From positions 1 to 29,196 of the forward strand of contig RMBW01000202.1 in NCBI GenBank assembly GCA_004009845.1: a DNA stretch of 29,196 nt, written 5' to 3'. The notes beneath the pieces are model-generated. The model made no database searches, was not told the DNA's origin, and saw nothing but the letters and a program-made list of their open reading frames with translations. This document shows positions 20,694 to 29,196 of this stretch, in pieces. Within the stretch, counting starts at the first letter, position 1. The number at the start of each line of letters is the position of its first letter. The stretch comes from Davidsoniella eucalypti. Lineage: Eukaryota; Ascomycota; Sordariomycetes; Microascales; Ceratocystidaceae. The position numbers and the translations under genes were made by a program.

Positions 20694-20812
20694 ACATACG
20701 ACCACAGCTGATAGAAAGCACGGGATCCCGTCCGCTCTCCCCTAGTTAAACTATCAAGCGCTCGATCAGTACTACGGTGGGTGACCACGTGGGAATACCG
20801 GGTGTTGTATGT
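20694..20812 (+). rRNA. 5S ribosomal RNA
   Basis: A 119-base sequence begins ACATACGACCA and ends GGTGTTGTATGT; these two ends pair to form helix I. It contains the conserved blocks CACGGGATCCCGTCCGCTC and GATCAGTACTACGGTGGGTG-ACCAC, the latter being the internal control (C-box) region bound by TFIIIA. GATAG and CTATC pair as helix II. A T run at 20814-20818 serves as the RNA polymerase III terminator. The expected product is the 5S RNA of the large ribosomal subunit. Dispersed single 5S genes are usual in filamentous ascomycetes. Several positions differ from the Neurospora-type consensus as I recall it, so it may be a variant or slightly decayed copy, although the pairing is kept. Confidence 0.9.
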
Positions 20813-20820
20813 CTTTTTGG
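20813..20820 (+). terminator. RNA polymerase III T-run terminator
   Basis: CTTTTTGG directly after the 5S 3' end; a second T run follows near 20830. Confidence 0.6.
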
Positions 20821-20849
20821 TCTTTGTGCACCTTTTTTGCTGTAGTTTT

Positions 20850-22040
20850 CCCTAATTCTTACGTCATATCCATAACGCTGTATACAACCTCCGTACTTTG
20901 AGTTCACGGTACCCCCCTCGTCTAAAGACGAACTTTTCCACTTCGTCGTAGATCTTTAAGAGCGACCAGCACATATTCCCAATGCTGCTGTCCATTCTCG
21001 CTTTCTTTTTTCGACCTTTGTCATTTTTGATGCACCCAACTTGAGGCACTCGATGAATTGTCCTATATTACTGGCTGACAATAACATCATTTCTTCGATA
21101 ACCTTAACAGCCAACATTTGCACTATCTAAAGAACTATACTTCAGTGACTGATTATACAATCATTTCCCAATCGCCTAGTTTGAAGCTGTGACTTATCCA
21201 TAACTCTTTCTCTGTTAATTAACCAATCTACTCTTCTCTTGATACTCAATAACACAACCCATCGTTTATTAAACCTTTTTTAACAACCTACTGCTAATGC
21301 TTGCTCTCTACAATCTTTGATCTTAATGCTAGCATCACGTTAGAAGTTCTACCATCGCCTATATTCCTATATATATACGTCTTACATTGTGACATTTCCC
21401 TTGTAATGTAACATTACTTTAGAACTACGTACATAACTTACTGTAAGCCATTGATCACTGCTGATTTTGCTACTACCATTCTTCTTACTTGTCTATACAG
21501 GACATTTTCTCAATAATCTTGGTCTTTGCTCTTATATTTTAGCCACGATTTTAACTTGCTTTTTAACTTGGGAATCATTCAGTGATCAATATAACCTGCA
21601 GATACCGCAGAAAGTGAATACTATGTAAGTTCAGTATTAAAATACGAATTGTGCCAGTTGCAACCACCTCACTTGTTGTTTTCTCAATCATGTGAGCGCT
21701 AAATCCCAACAACCTAATGTCATGCTGTTCTAATGGTATAAGTACCTAAAGCTGTTCATAATTTGAAATGCCATATTAGTCTTGTCGTTCTTCTTACAAC
21801 TAAAGAACCTAATTGAAATACATAGTAATACTTACATATACTATCTTTATCCTCCCAAATTCTATGCATCTTATTTTCCTTTCCAATAGCACTAACTATT
21901 ATTACATAGATAGACGACACACTAATGTTGCTGTGACAATCTTAATATAGTTATACCATACTAAATATTGTCCATCGCGATGGAGGTTTGTCTTTATAAT
22001 TGAATTGTCGTGTATAAATTTATCACAGCCAGGAGTAGGG
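20850..22040. other. AT-rich, G-poor gene-empty region
   Basis: No supported gene. The + strand is again poor in G, like 17.6-19.0 kb, suggesting a similar kind of degenerate repeat. Confidence 0.45.
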
Positions 22041-22044
22041 CTAG

Positions 22045-22074
22045 TATGGAGCTATAGAGCTATAGAGCTATGAA
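22045..22074 (-). repeat. Partial relative of the ultra-short retroposed family
   Basis: On the minus strand it reads TTCATAGCTC, TATAGCTC, TATAGCTCCATA. It has one more TATAGCTC unit than the other copies and lacks the ATTAATGAATT end and A-rich tail. No target-site duplication was found. Confidence 0.55.
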
Positions 22075-22079
22075 AATGC

Positions 22080-23105
22080 AAGTGTTGGGCATATATACAT
22101 TATATACCAAAAGCTTTCAAAATGTATTCAAACCCCACAGAGAATATGTAAAAGTGTAACCGAAACCTCCCAAAAGAAAAAAACGAGAACATAAACGCCA
22201 GTCTTCCTCTGCTAAATCCAGAGCATCAGCTGCCAGCATGATCGTTTCAATGGTCCTACCATCATTCATGTTGAAGATATCAACATCAGACTCAGCCAGA
22301 GCGCAGCATCATACATGATTGATGGCCAATTTTTATTGTGATATCAAACTTCTAATTTCCAACATAAACGAAATGTTGCACAATGTGTTCAACCCAATTC
22401 GAAACGCTCTGATTCTTACAAGTTATATCCTTCCTAATATTATTGAGAAAGACTACAAAGGCAATATGAGAATCTACAAAAATCCAAGTGTTAGAAATAG
22501 TCCTGGCACTGACTTGGAGTTTTTGTTGCCCCTAATGCCGCCATTCTGGGTCAATACACCACAAGAACAGAAATTCATGCTATTATATTTAATGATGGAA
22601 GGATGTATCAAGACTTGATTAGCTATGGAATTAGATACACAAGAAGGTAAAGCTACAAGACAGTACTGAGTGCTAGAGAGCTACGACATAAATACTCTGA
22701 TAAGCTAGCAAATGTGCTAGACAAAACCTGTAGTTTTATCGTTTAAAGCGGAATGAGCGTACGTCGGAGGAGAAGACTAATAGTCACTTATATTGAATGG
22801 CGTGTGGTGTTTGAATTGATTTGGAGGTTCTGGTCGAAATCAAGCCGTGATTCTGAGTTGATCTGGAGAAGTGTGAAGTGTGTGAGAAGAAAATATTTTT
22901 TAAGAAGCAGAGAAGATTCTCCCCAACTTATAGATAGCAATAAATTCATAGAGGCAAATATGTTACAAAACAAAAAAATCCAAAACTCCATTTAAACATC
23001 ATAAAATCGACCCAATCCCGGTTAGATACCCAGCCCAGTCTATGCCTCCAGCTCATGCCTGCTCACCTGTGTCTCACCAACCTCGCCACCTCATCAACTC
23101 AGCAC
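22080..23105. other. Region without a firmly supported gene
   Basis: A + frame at 22319-22618 (99 codons) has a more protein-like second half (NSPGTDLEFLLPLMPPFWVN), possibly a relic. Another at 22753-22995 is unassignable. The last ~100 bases are the 3' flank of the orphan gene. Confidence 0.35.
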
Positions 23106-24218
23106 TCAAGCGACGAAAGCTCTCCGCCCGTCCAAGTCTATCTCACCTCTTATGACGAAGTCGGACATTCGATGCAGCATCACTTTGATCTGCTCATCGA
23201 TGCCCTCCATCTTGTCGCCAAACGCAGGCTCGACGAGGATCCGGACGTTCACGAGCTTTCCGTCGCTCTCGTATGACGGGTTGTGCGCCACATCAACCGT
23301 GATGACACGATGTGTGAGGTTGCTTCGGAGCCACCAAGGTCCGTCACCAATTTCCTTCACGGGGTGATCCTCCGGGTAGGAATTCTTGCCGCGGAAAATG
23401 GGGGATGCCTTGGATATGACAACAGAGAAGTTGCCAGCCGACAGGTCGGGCATCGCTGAAACCGGCAAGATATTGCCAGGCTTAAAGGCGCTCACGTATC
23501 TCGCCGCTGAGGCGTGTTCAACAACGCGATCATGGGAGGGCATGAACCCGCAGGCGTTGGACAACCCAAAATCCTCGTGTTGAGAGCAGACTGGTATGCA
23601 GTACAGTCCGCCCTCTTGATAGCTGCTGGGTTTGCTATCTTGGACGGGCTGATAGGATAGCCTGCCCTGAGGATCTTGGTAGCGGCACGTACTGTTTTGG
23701 GCGTAATAGTAGTACCACTCCTGAGCTAGTGTGAAGGCTGCTAGCTCGGCCTCTCTGATGGCGCGGATCAATCCACCCTCAGGTATGACAGCCTCCAGCA
23801 GTGGGGTAGCTGGTGTGGAGTCGGAGTAGTCGGAAACTCCACTGTCGACGTCTAGATCCGGCTCTTCAGACACTAGCTCAGATTGCCCTTCGCTCTGGGC
23901 AGTTCCATCCTCGATGTCACCAGACACCTCAGGGATTACAGCGACGCTGCGGGGGGCAAGGAAGACTGTAGAAGCGGCCCAGATGGCCTGATCCTGCTTT
24001 GCAAGATCTAAGGCGTTCTGGGCCCAGCTGGTTTGGTCCTCGTCGTAATTGACCTCATCGAGGTGGCCAAGTCCGGAAACTGCCAGAGACTCGTAGGCGC
24101 CAACACCGAGGACGGTGTTGACGCTGGTGCGGATCTGAGCCTCGGTGTCGTTCATTTTGAAATCGGCTTCCATGATGTTAGATTCACAGATATAGAGCCA
24201 GAAGAATGGGAGATACAT
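23106..24218 (-). CDS. Orphan protein with acidic central region
   Basis: A single uninterrupted 370-codon frame, GC-rich inside AT-rich DNA, ends with TGA at 23106. The first ATG of the presumed transcript is at 24218, but MEADFKMN from 24173 has a better start context and may be the true start (355 residues). Residues 97-134 are rich in Glu, Asp and Ser and probably disordered. Residues 160-300 look folded, with WYYYYAQNSTCRYQDPQGRL, four Cys (178, 207, 211, 223) and GDGPWWLRSNLTHRVITVDV. There is no signal peptide starting at the second ATG and no clear membrane segment. I recognise no family. A TATA box at 24439-24446 and codon use like the other real genes support expression. Neighbours are repeats, so context gives no function. 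Confidence 0.7.
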   Translation of the reverse strand: MYLPFFWLYICESNIMEADFKMNDTEAQIRTSVNTVLGVGAYESLAVSGLGHLDEVNYDEDQTSWAQNALDLAKQDQAIWAASTVFLAPRSVAVIPEVSGDIEDGTAQSEGQSELVSEEPDLDVDSGVSDYSDSTPATPLLEAVIPEGGLIRAIREAELAAFTLAQEWYYYYAQNSTCRYQDPQGRLSYQPVQDSKPSSYQEGGLYCIPVCSQHEDFGLSNACGFMPSHDRVVEHASAARYVSAFKPGNILPVSAMPDLSAGNFSVVISKASPIFRGKNSYPEDHPVKEIGDGPWWLRSNLTHRVITVDVAHNPSYESDGKLVNVRILVEPAFGDKMEGIDEQIKVMLHRMSDFVIRGEIDLDGRRAFVA

Positions 24219-24438
24219 ACTAGATCAAATTTCAAAGTGAATTGTAAAAAGATGGTGTTGTTTGGAGGTAGCGAGTTGACAAACTATAAGATGATTAATC
24301 TTGTAAGAGAAAATGGGAAGAAGAAGGTATAATTCTAATCAATAAAAGCTGGTTATATCAAGAATGGACTGTAAGTCAATGAATCGATGGTGATGAAAGA
24401 TGGAAAGAAAAAAAACCCAAAAACAGGACTGTGACGCC

Positions 24439-24446
24439 TTTTTATA
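24439..24446 (-). promoter_or_regulatory. TATA box of the orphan gene
   Basis: TATAAAAA on the minus strand about 220 bases upstream of the first ATG, with no earlier ATG between them. Confidence 0.5.
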
Positions 24447-24449
24447 GAC

Positions 24450-25366
24450 TGCTGTGGCCAATTTTGAAAGGAAAGTCCTTTAAATGACGTCCAATCGGCC
24501 TAGTAGCCAAATCAGACCATTTTTAACGATGGCCTTCTCATTAAAGAAAAATACATGATAGCTAAAGTCCTAATTTTATTGAAGTCCTAAAAGTCTGTAT
24601 AAGGTCAGACCTCTGGACATGCCGAAAGCGAGGCTCTGACACGGTTAGCACACGACAACTATCACGATCGTACTTGTATTTCTGGGCAATTGGTGATTTA
24701 TATCCAAAGCAAGAAAATGATGATGGTCAGAGATAGTAAAGTGATACTATAATCAGATTGATTTTACATGTTTCTGAGATCAGGGGCTATACTATGAGAT
24801 GTCTACACAACAAGAACAGAAATATAAACAAACCATTCGTATATTACATATATCAGTTAACCGCTAATCTACTTAACGGTAGTTTTCACTAACACGCGTG
24901 TTTCCCACTAGTTAAGCCTTACTTTTGCCGCATTCTGTTGCTTAACTATATTTGTCCTACGAGAGTAAGCAGAAACATAGCTAGTATAAGGAAGTGTGGC
25001 TCACCATGACCTTGATCGTTACTTCGTGTTACTTCGTCGACTTGCTATATTATAGCTAATGTAACTGGACTATATCAAATGACAATGTCACTAGTCTACA
25101 ACTCACTTAGGTGATGAGGAGTGCAGCACTACATTGCCGGTTCTCTGTTCATAGCGAAGTGAGATGATTTGCATTGAAAACATAAACATATATGAATAGC
25201 CTATTTCCGCCGTTCATAAGTCTATCTTGTTTCTCTAAAGAAACAATAGAAACCTACCCTAAGCTAAAAGTCTTGGCATTTGCTTGTACTACATCACGAA
25301 TGTTGAACCACAGCCACAACTCTTTATCCACATACTATCCATTTTACTATGGCTACTGATGTCGCG
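24450..25366. other. AT-rich region, no gene found
   Basis: No supported feature apart from the upstream region of the orphan gene. Confidence 0.45.
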
Positions 25367-25632
25367 GGCTAAGGCCCAGTTGGTATTTGCTTAGATATAC
25401 ACCTAAGCAGATAGCATAGTAACGGGTATAAATAGGCCTATTCCCCCCGTTTTCCAACAGTTATTAGCTCTCCTCTCCATCGGCAACAATCGAAATCATC
25501 TTTCTAGATTGTGTGCCTCTGTCCCTTCCTAGTTCGTGTCAACTGGCTTCCAATCCCACCTCCGCTTCTCAAACGCCACTAGGCAAGAAGGTTCTTCTCA
25601 ATGCCTTCGATATAATAACTTGAAGGTTATTT
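25363..25632 (+). mobile_element. Probable copia-type LTR (old retrotransposon remnant)
   Basis: The sequence starts TGATGTCGCGGGCTAAGGC, has a strong TATA (GGGTATAAATAGG, TATAAATA at 25427-25434), then a pyrimidine-rich transcribed part with TAGCTCTCCTCTCC, and ends near TTTAACA. This composition is what I expect of a fungal Ty1/copia LTR. Only one copy is in the window, so the borders are estimates and a matching LTR is not seen. Confidence 0.5.
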
Positions 25633-25827
25633 AACAATGCAACTACAATTATAGCTCGGAAAAACAAGACTTCATTGCGTAAAGCTGTATCTGTTTGTAG
25701 TAATGCTACAAGAATAGCTCCTGGAAAATGGTGAAGGGGATGTGGTATTAGTTGAAATATGAGATAAATATTTCAATATATAGGTAAAGATTCACATTTC
25801 ATGGCGATATCGTTTCCTACGAATAAG

Positions 25828-25857
25828 GTCTATTTTATTGACTCTGGCATCTCATTA
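25828..25857 (+). pseudogene. Copia protease active-site remnant (DSG)
   Basis: The frame reads VYFIDSGISLHVP before TGA. It resembles the retroviral-type aspartic protease site of copia polyproteins, usually LDSGA-S-x-H. It lies ~200 bp after the presumed LTR, in the orientation the LTR implies, and its flanks are heavily decayed. The intervening gag region is shortened. Confidence 0.45.
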
Positions 25858-26076
25858 CATGTCCCCTGAACACCAAAAATTATCTCAAGCCTTATCTCAT
25901 TAGCTATTACTGAAGGTATCAGGGCTTTGGCAAAAAACAAAAATTAGAAGTTGAAGATTATAGAGAACTAGTAATCAAGACCTACGTCTAAGTCATGCTT
26001 AGCCTTGAGAAGCCGCCTATGTTCCAAGTTTAGCACTCACCATCTCTAAAATTGTACAGTAGTCGTGAAGCGGTAG

Positions 26077-26361
26077 TTAAGAAACAGGTGTTACCAAGCC
26101 TGCTATACAGGATTCTAGTAGGACTACATAAATGATCCGGAATTCATCTATCGAACACAATCTTGACACACCACTTCTCGAGAAGGCCCAAGTAATAATG
26201 GCCACAGCTCCAAGTAGACAGTGACTATCCGGACTAGTTTCATCTTTGTACTTTCGTTTCTGGCATTGTGGATTCCGACAAGAATGTCCTGAGGTTCGGC
26301 AAGTCCTGAAGGCCTCACTAGGCATATATATATATACATATATCTCAACAGATGGTTTCAA
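26077..26361 (-). pseudogene. Zn2Cys6 DNA-binding domain relic
   Basis: The minus-strand frame contains CQKRKYKDETSPDSHC (26218-26265), which lines up with the core of fungal binuclear zinc clusters (C-x6-C-DETRP-x-C) but lacks the Cys before DET. Upstream residues GHSCRNPQ are disturbed as well. No proper regulatory domain follows. I read it as a decayed transcription-factor N-terminus, perhaps related to the other regulator fragments in the window. Confidence 0.4.
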
Positions 26362-26369
26362 GGGTCGTC

Positions 26370-27068
26370 TCCTCGAAATCTACTTGAAGAAGGGTTCCTG
26401 CTATTTTCGATCATGAAAAATTCGTTAAGTTAGTTGGTCAACTTCAAATATTGATATATAACAGGAATTGATGCAGTGACAATATATATTTGGATATGCA
26501 GAATAATACTGAGAGATGATATAGGCGATGAAAGGGTAGTTCTAGTGTCTAGTCCAGTTGACTGCGGAGGAGAATTCTCAGTGCCTCTGAAGATGTTCAT
26601 CTTATATCTAGATATGGTACTCAAGATCTCCATGATCACCCGAATTCGCTTCTAGTGTGAATTCCTACCGAGTCCACAAAGATATAACTTGCAACAATGG
26701 GCATTGGGGTCTTGCCGAAAGGGAATGTTTGTTACAATTGTGCATAATCCACAACAAGATTCTAGAGAGTTTCAACAACATGCAGAACGGTTGCCGAATT
26801 AATGGCAGCTTTACTAGTGCTATGAGAACCGCCAAACATACCGAGTACATCAAGAAGAACTACGATGCACTAGCCATACTGTATCTATAATTTCTAGCTT
26901 CCAATACAAGATATCAGCTACATCTGAAGCATGGATGTTCTATGCGTGGAGTTCGAGATCTATCCACCATAGATCGAGCCATTTTCACTCACATAGATTC
27001 TAGAAACTACATGTTATTACATTGGTTCAGACAATAGATAAATTAAATTGCGAAAAAATAGAGTTGTC
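26370..27068. other. Mixed-composition region without an assignable gene
   Basis: A + frame at 26657-26890 and a - frame at 26430-26639 are present, but neither shows a known motif. Composition is less AT-rich than the neighbouring repeats, so decayed gene sequence is possible. Confidence 0.35.
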
Positions 27069-27157
27069 ATGATTACCTGGTTCACAATGTGGAGATGGGG
27101 ACGAGTTGAAGTGGAATCATAATCATCAACTAAAATGGGAATCATTCGAGCTGTATC
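27069..27157 (-). repeat. Inverted copy of the 93-bp repeat at 11835-11927
   Basis: The reverse complement reads GATACAGCTCGAATG, then a block identical to the other copy from ATTCCCATTTTAGTTGATG to the CATCTCCAC motif, and ends CAGGTAATCAT. Confidence 0.85.
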
Positions 27158-27280
27158 CTTCCGTTTCCCTCCTTATTCTTGTGTAGTTCTTTCCCTTTCC
27201 TCTCTATCTTCTTCTGCTTCCTTTAATATACTTTGATACTTCTACCTTTGCAAGCCTCATTCTCGTTGTAGATCGTCACA

Positions 27281-27576
27281 CACGTAATTTCTGAACTGTG
27301 CTTATTAAAAGAACCGGAGCAGTACTACCAATATTTGGACTCAAAAACTACTCAAATAAATTTACTGGACCAAAAGCACTAGCAAAGGCGATGATAAGTG
27401 CAAGTACACCACAAGGGCAGGTCTACGTACTAATGAAGCACTAATGGTAATCTACAATAACTTGTATTAGTCAGATAAGGCAAAATGTAGAAAATGTTAA
27501 CAGCAAATATTTCAAGTACTATGACAATAAACACTCAGCAAATGAGATTGATAGAAGATAAGACGGATGACTTGGT
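27281..27576 (-). repeat. Dispersed repeat, right-hand split copy, part 2
   Basis: Inverted match to 3335-3633, for example CACAGTTCAGAAATTACGTG on the minus strand against CACAGTTCATAAATTATGTG at 3614-3633. Together with 28875-29196 it covers the whole repeat, with about 45 bp represented twice. Confidence 0.75.
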
Positions 27577-27685
27577 AAAGGATAATTTTATGTATCAATA
27601 ATTCATAGTATTAAGTATTCAAAGAGCAATGTTATTTATCTTGTTTGCAGTTTTGGAGATGATGATGATGATGTTATTTATAGTC

Positions 27686-28598
27686 TAGAGATTTATCTAA
27701 GAGCTCCTTTTCGACTCCGTTTTCTGGCACCAATTTTCTACACCGGGTCTGTCCACTGACAATACCGTATCAAGCCTACACGTCGCCATTTGCCGAGCGT
27801 ATCCTTCTTATGGCTGTATCATGTGTCTCTCCAGCCATTCTGCACGCCATGTTTGGACTTGCAGCATCACATCGCTCAAGATTTGAGCCCCAATACCGCA
27901 ATATTGCGTTGCACTATGCCACCCAAGCTACTCGGTCTCTACGTCTGTCGCTGTGCCAAAACCCAGCACAGGACCTTGCCCAAGACACAGAGTCTCTAGC
28001 GCTGACTATGCTGCTATGTCAACTCGAAGTCACCTGTGACACTGGCTCTCAGTGGGTGGTGCATCTCCGCGGAGCTCGGGATCTTATAAGACTACGGAGA
28101 CGCTACATAGCCGATCCCTCCTCTCTTGCATCTATACATACTTCAAGATCGAGCTTGACTCGATTTGTCGAATGGTGGCTGCTTCGAAGAGAGCTTCTTG
28201 CTTATTCGAAGCTCAGGACACTCCAAGGAACTGCTATTCCTGTTTGTCTTGGAAGTGTCATGCTGAAGATGGGAATTCCTCTAAGGCTCCATGATTATAA
28301 GCATGTTCTTTTACTTTATTATGCTGGCGAGTCTATCACATCGCTGTCGGAGGAGGGCTACAACTACCTTAGAGAGATGGCTTCTCAAATGGTGGAATAT
28401 GGTGTTGAGCATGGGGATCTTGAAGAGAGAAATATTCTACAAGATCGCAAGTCAGGGAAGCTGATGATCATTAATTTTGATATGGCAAAGATTCTACACC
28501 TGCCACAATCAAGAAAGAGACCTTTTGGTAGTATTGATACCGAGCCAGAAAAGTGGTCTAAGAAGTTGTATGTAGACCAAGCTCATGTTTTAGTGTGA
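27686..28598 (+). pseudogene. Chimeric relic: transcription-factor fragment fused to a kinase-like fragment
   Basis: The frame is open from 27686, but the first ATG (27810) lies inside a conserved domain, so the true N-terminus is missing. Part 1 (to about 28180) reads FLHRVCPLTIPYQAYTSPFA, ERILLMAVSCVSPAILHAMF, GLAASHRSRF and VVHLRGARDLIRLRRRY, matching the centre of the Fungal_trans_2 domain of Zn2Cys6 regulators. Part 2 (about 28190-28598) reads YSKLRTLQGTAIPVCLG, KHVLLLYYAGESI, VEHGDLEERNIL and LMIINFDMAKIL, a fungal protein-kinase-like C-lobe with a catalytic-loop HGD-x-x-x-RN. The DFG-position Asp is Asn (INFD), a change one G-to-A transition would give. The two parts are joined in frame without a stop. 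Function as one protein is unlikely; it looks like fused gene debris carried in repeats. Confidence 0.6.
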
Positions 28599-28599
28599 T

Positions 28600-28874
28600 T
28601 GAGTTTATAAAATATATTATGTTTTCCAAAATACATATACTACTAGAATCTGTTATGAACCCACCTTTTTTCTTAGGAATCAGCTTGTAATGTCATTAAG
28701 CTTAATATCCAACAATCATTTGATAACGGGGGACACAAGTGGGACACCACTGGTCCACTCATTTTCTCGACAGAGCGAACTAGAGTTGAATATAAGTGCT
28801 ATGACTTGATGTTTTCCCTTGATTCAGATGCCCACACTACATACTATACCAAAGCTGTTAAATTTATGTACTGC
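28600..28874. other. Spacer between chimeric relic and repeat
   Basis: AT-rich sequence without recognised features, part of the ~1.3-kb segment that separates the two halves of the repeat. Confidence 0.4.
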
Positions 28875-29196
28875 GGTGTAGAGGAACATCTTGATTGAAG
28901 ATAAGATTGAAGACTTGGTTTTAAAGATACATACAGACAGTGATTCTCTATACAATACACATCTTGAATAAATAGGTAGTTAATGTATATTTGAATTAGT
29001 GGCATAAGTCATAGAATTTGCTTGTAAAAGAATAAGCGACCACACCTGTTCTGTTAGTACATAATTCACTACGCATAAAACAATGAATGCAGGGCTGTTT
29101 TTATCTATTGAATAGCTTTTAGTAAATAAGTTCGAAAATTGAAGTTGTTTTTGCGGCTATCATAGGCTTTTAGGGACTAATCACGATATAATGTAC
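28875..29196 (-). repeat. Dispersed repeat, right-hand split copy, part 1 (runs to window end)
   Basis: Inverted match to 3077-3380. Shared blocks include TTAGTCCCTAAAA, ATGATAGCCGCAAAAA, TAGTGAATTATGTACTAA and the CAAGTCTTCAATCTTATCTT motif. The match reaches the final base. Confidence 0.85.

Noticed and set aside
23055..23583. Several + frames opposite the orphan gene
   Set aside because: Antisense shadows of a longer, uninterrupted minus-strand frame with a promoter.
1..29196. tRNA genes, CRISPR arrays or a biosynthetic cluster
   Set aside because: No tRNA A/B-box pairs with a cloverleaf were seen, CRISPR is not expected in a fungus, and the few intact genes do not form a recognisable pathway despite the OrsD-type domain name.

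Overview
The window looks like accessory, probably subtelomeric, DNA of a filamentous ascomycete (Pezizomycotina). The evidence is short GT-AG spliceosomal introns, a YAT-family amino-acid permease, a secreted AA1-like protein, Zn2Cys6-type transcription-factor fragments, a fungal 5S rRNA gene, fungal Fot/pogo and Mutator-like DNA transposons, and long AT-rich gene-empty tracts that resemble repeat-induced point mutation (RIP) debris. I cannot name the genus from the sequence. | Layout. 1-2623 (-): 5' part of a telomere-linked RecQ-helicase-like (OrsD/DUF3505 N-terminus) gene that runs off the left edge and carries at least three frameshifts. 2.6-4.5 kb: AT-rich DNA holding one copy of a dispersed repeat. 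4537-5135 (-): intact two-exon secreted cysteine protein. 5.4-9.0 kb: AT-rich, with two tiny retroposed inserts and a short telomere-like repeat. 9003-10085: internally deleted Fot/pogo transposon. 10.1-13.4 kb: AT-rich, with two transcription-factor relics. 13700-15971 (-): intact five-exon amino-acid permease. 16.3-19.7 kb: intergenic, then strongly G-poor degenerate DNA. 19702-20424: deleted Mutator-like element with a 9-bp target duplication, followed by a 5S rRNA gene (20694-20812). 20.8-23.1 kb: AT-rich. 23106-24218 (-): orphan 370-codon gene. 25.4-27 kb: copia-like LTR remnant and a Zn2Cys6 relic. 27686-28598 (+): start-less fusion of a transcription-factor fragment and a kinase-like fragment, placed inside a split copy of the same dispersed repeat seen at 3.1-3.6 kb, but inverted. 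| Only three protein-coding genes look intact: the secreted protein, the permease and the orphan. They do not form an obvious cluster and read as separate genes in a repeat-dominated region. The most unusual observation is a family of ~48-55-bp inserts with A-rich tails, three of them each bounded by a perfect 13-bp target-site duplication and with nearly the same 5' end. They look like an extremely short retroposon rather than randomly truncated LINE ends.
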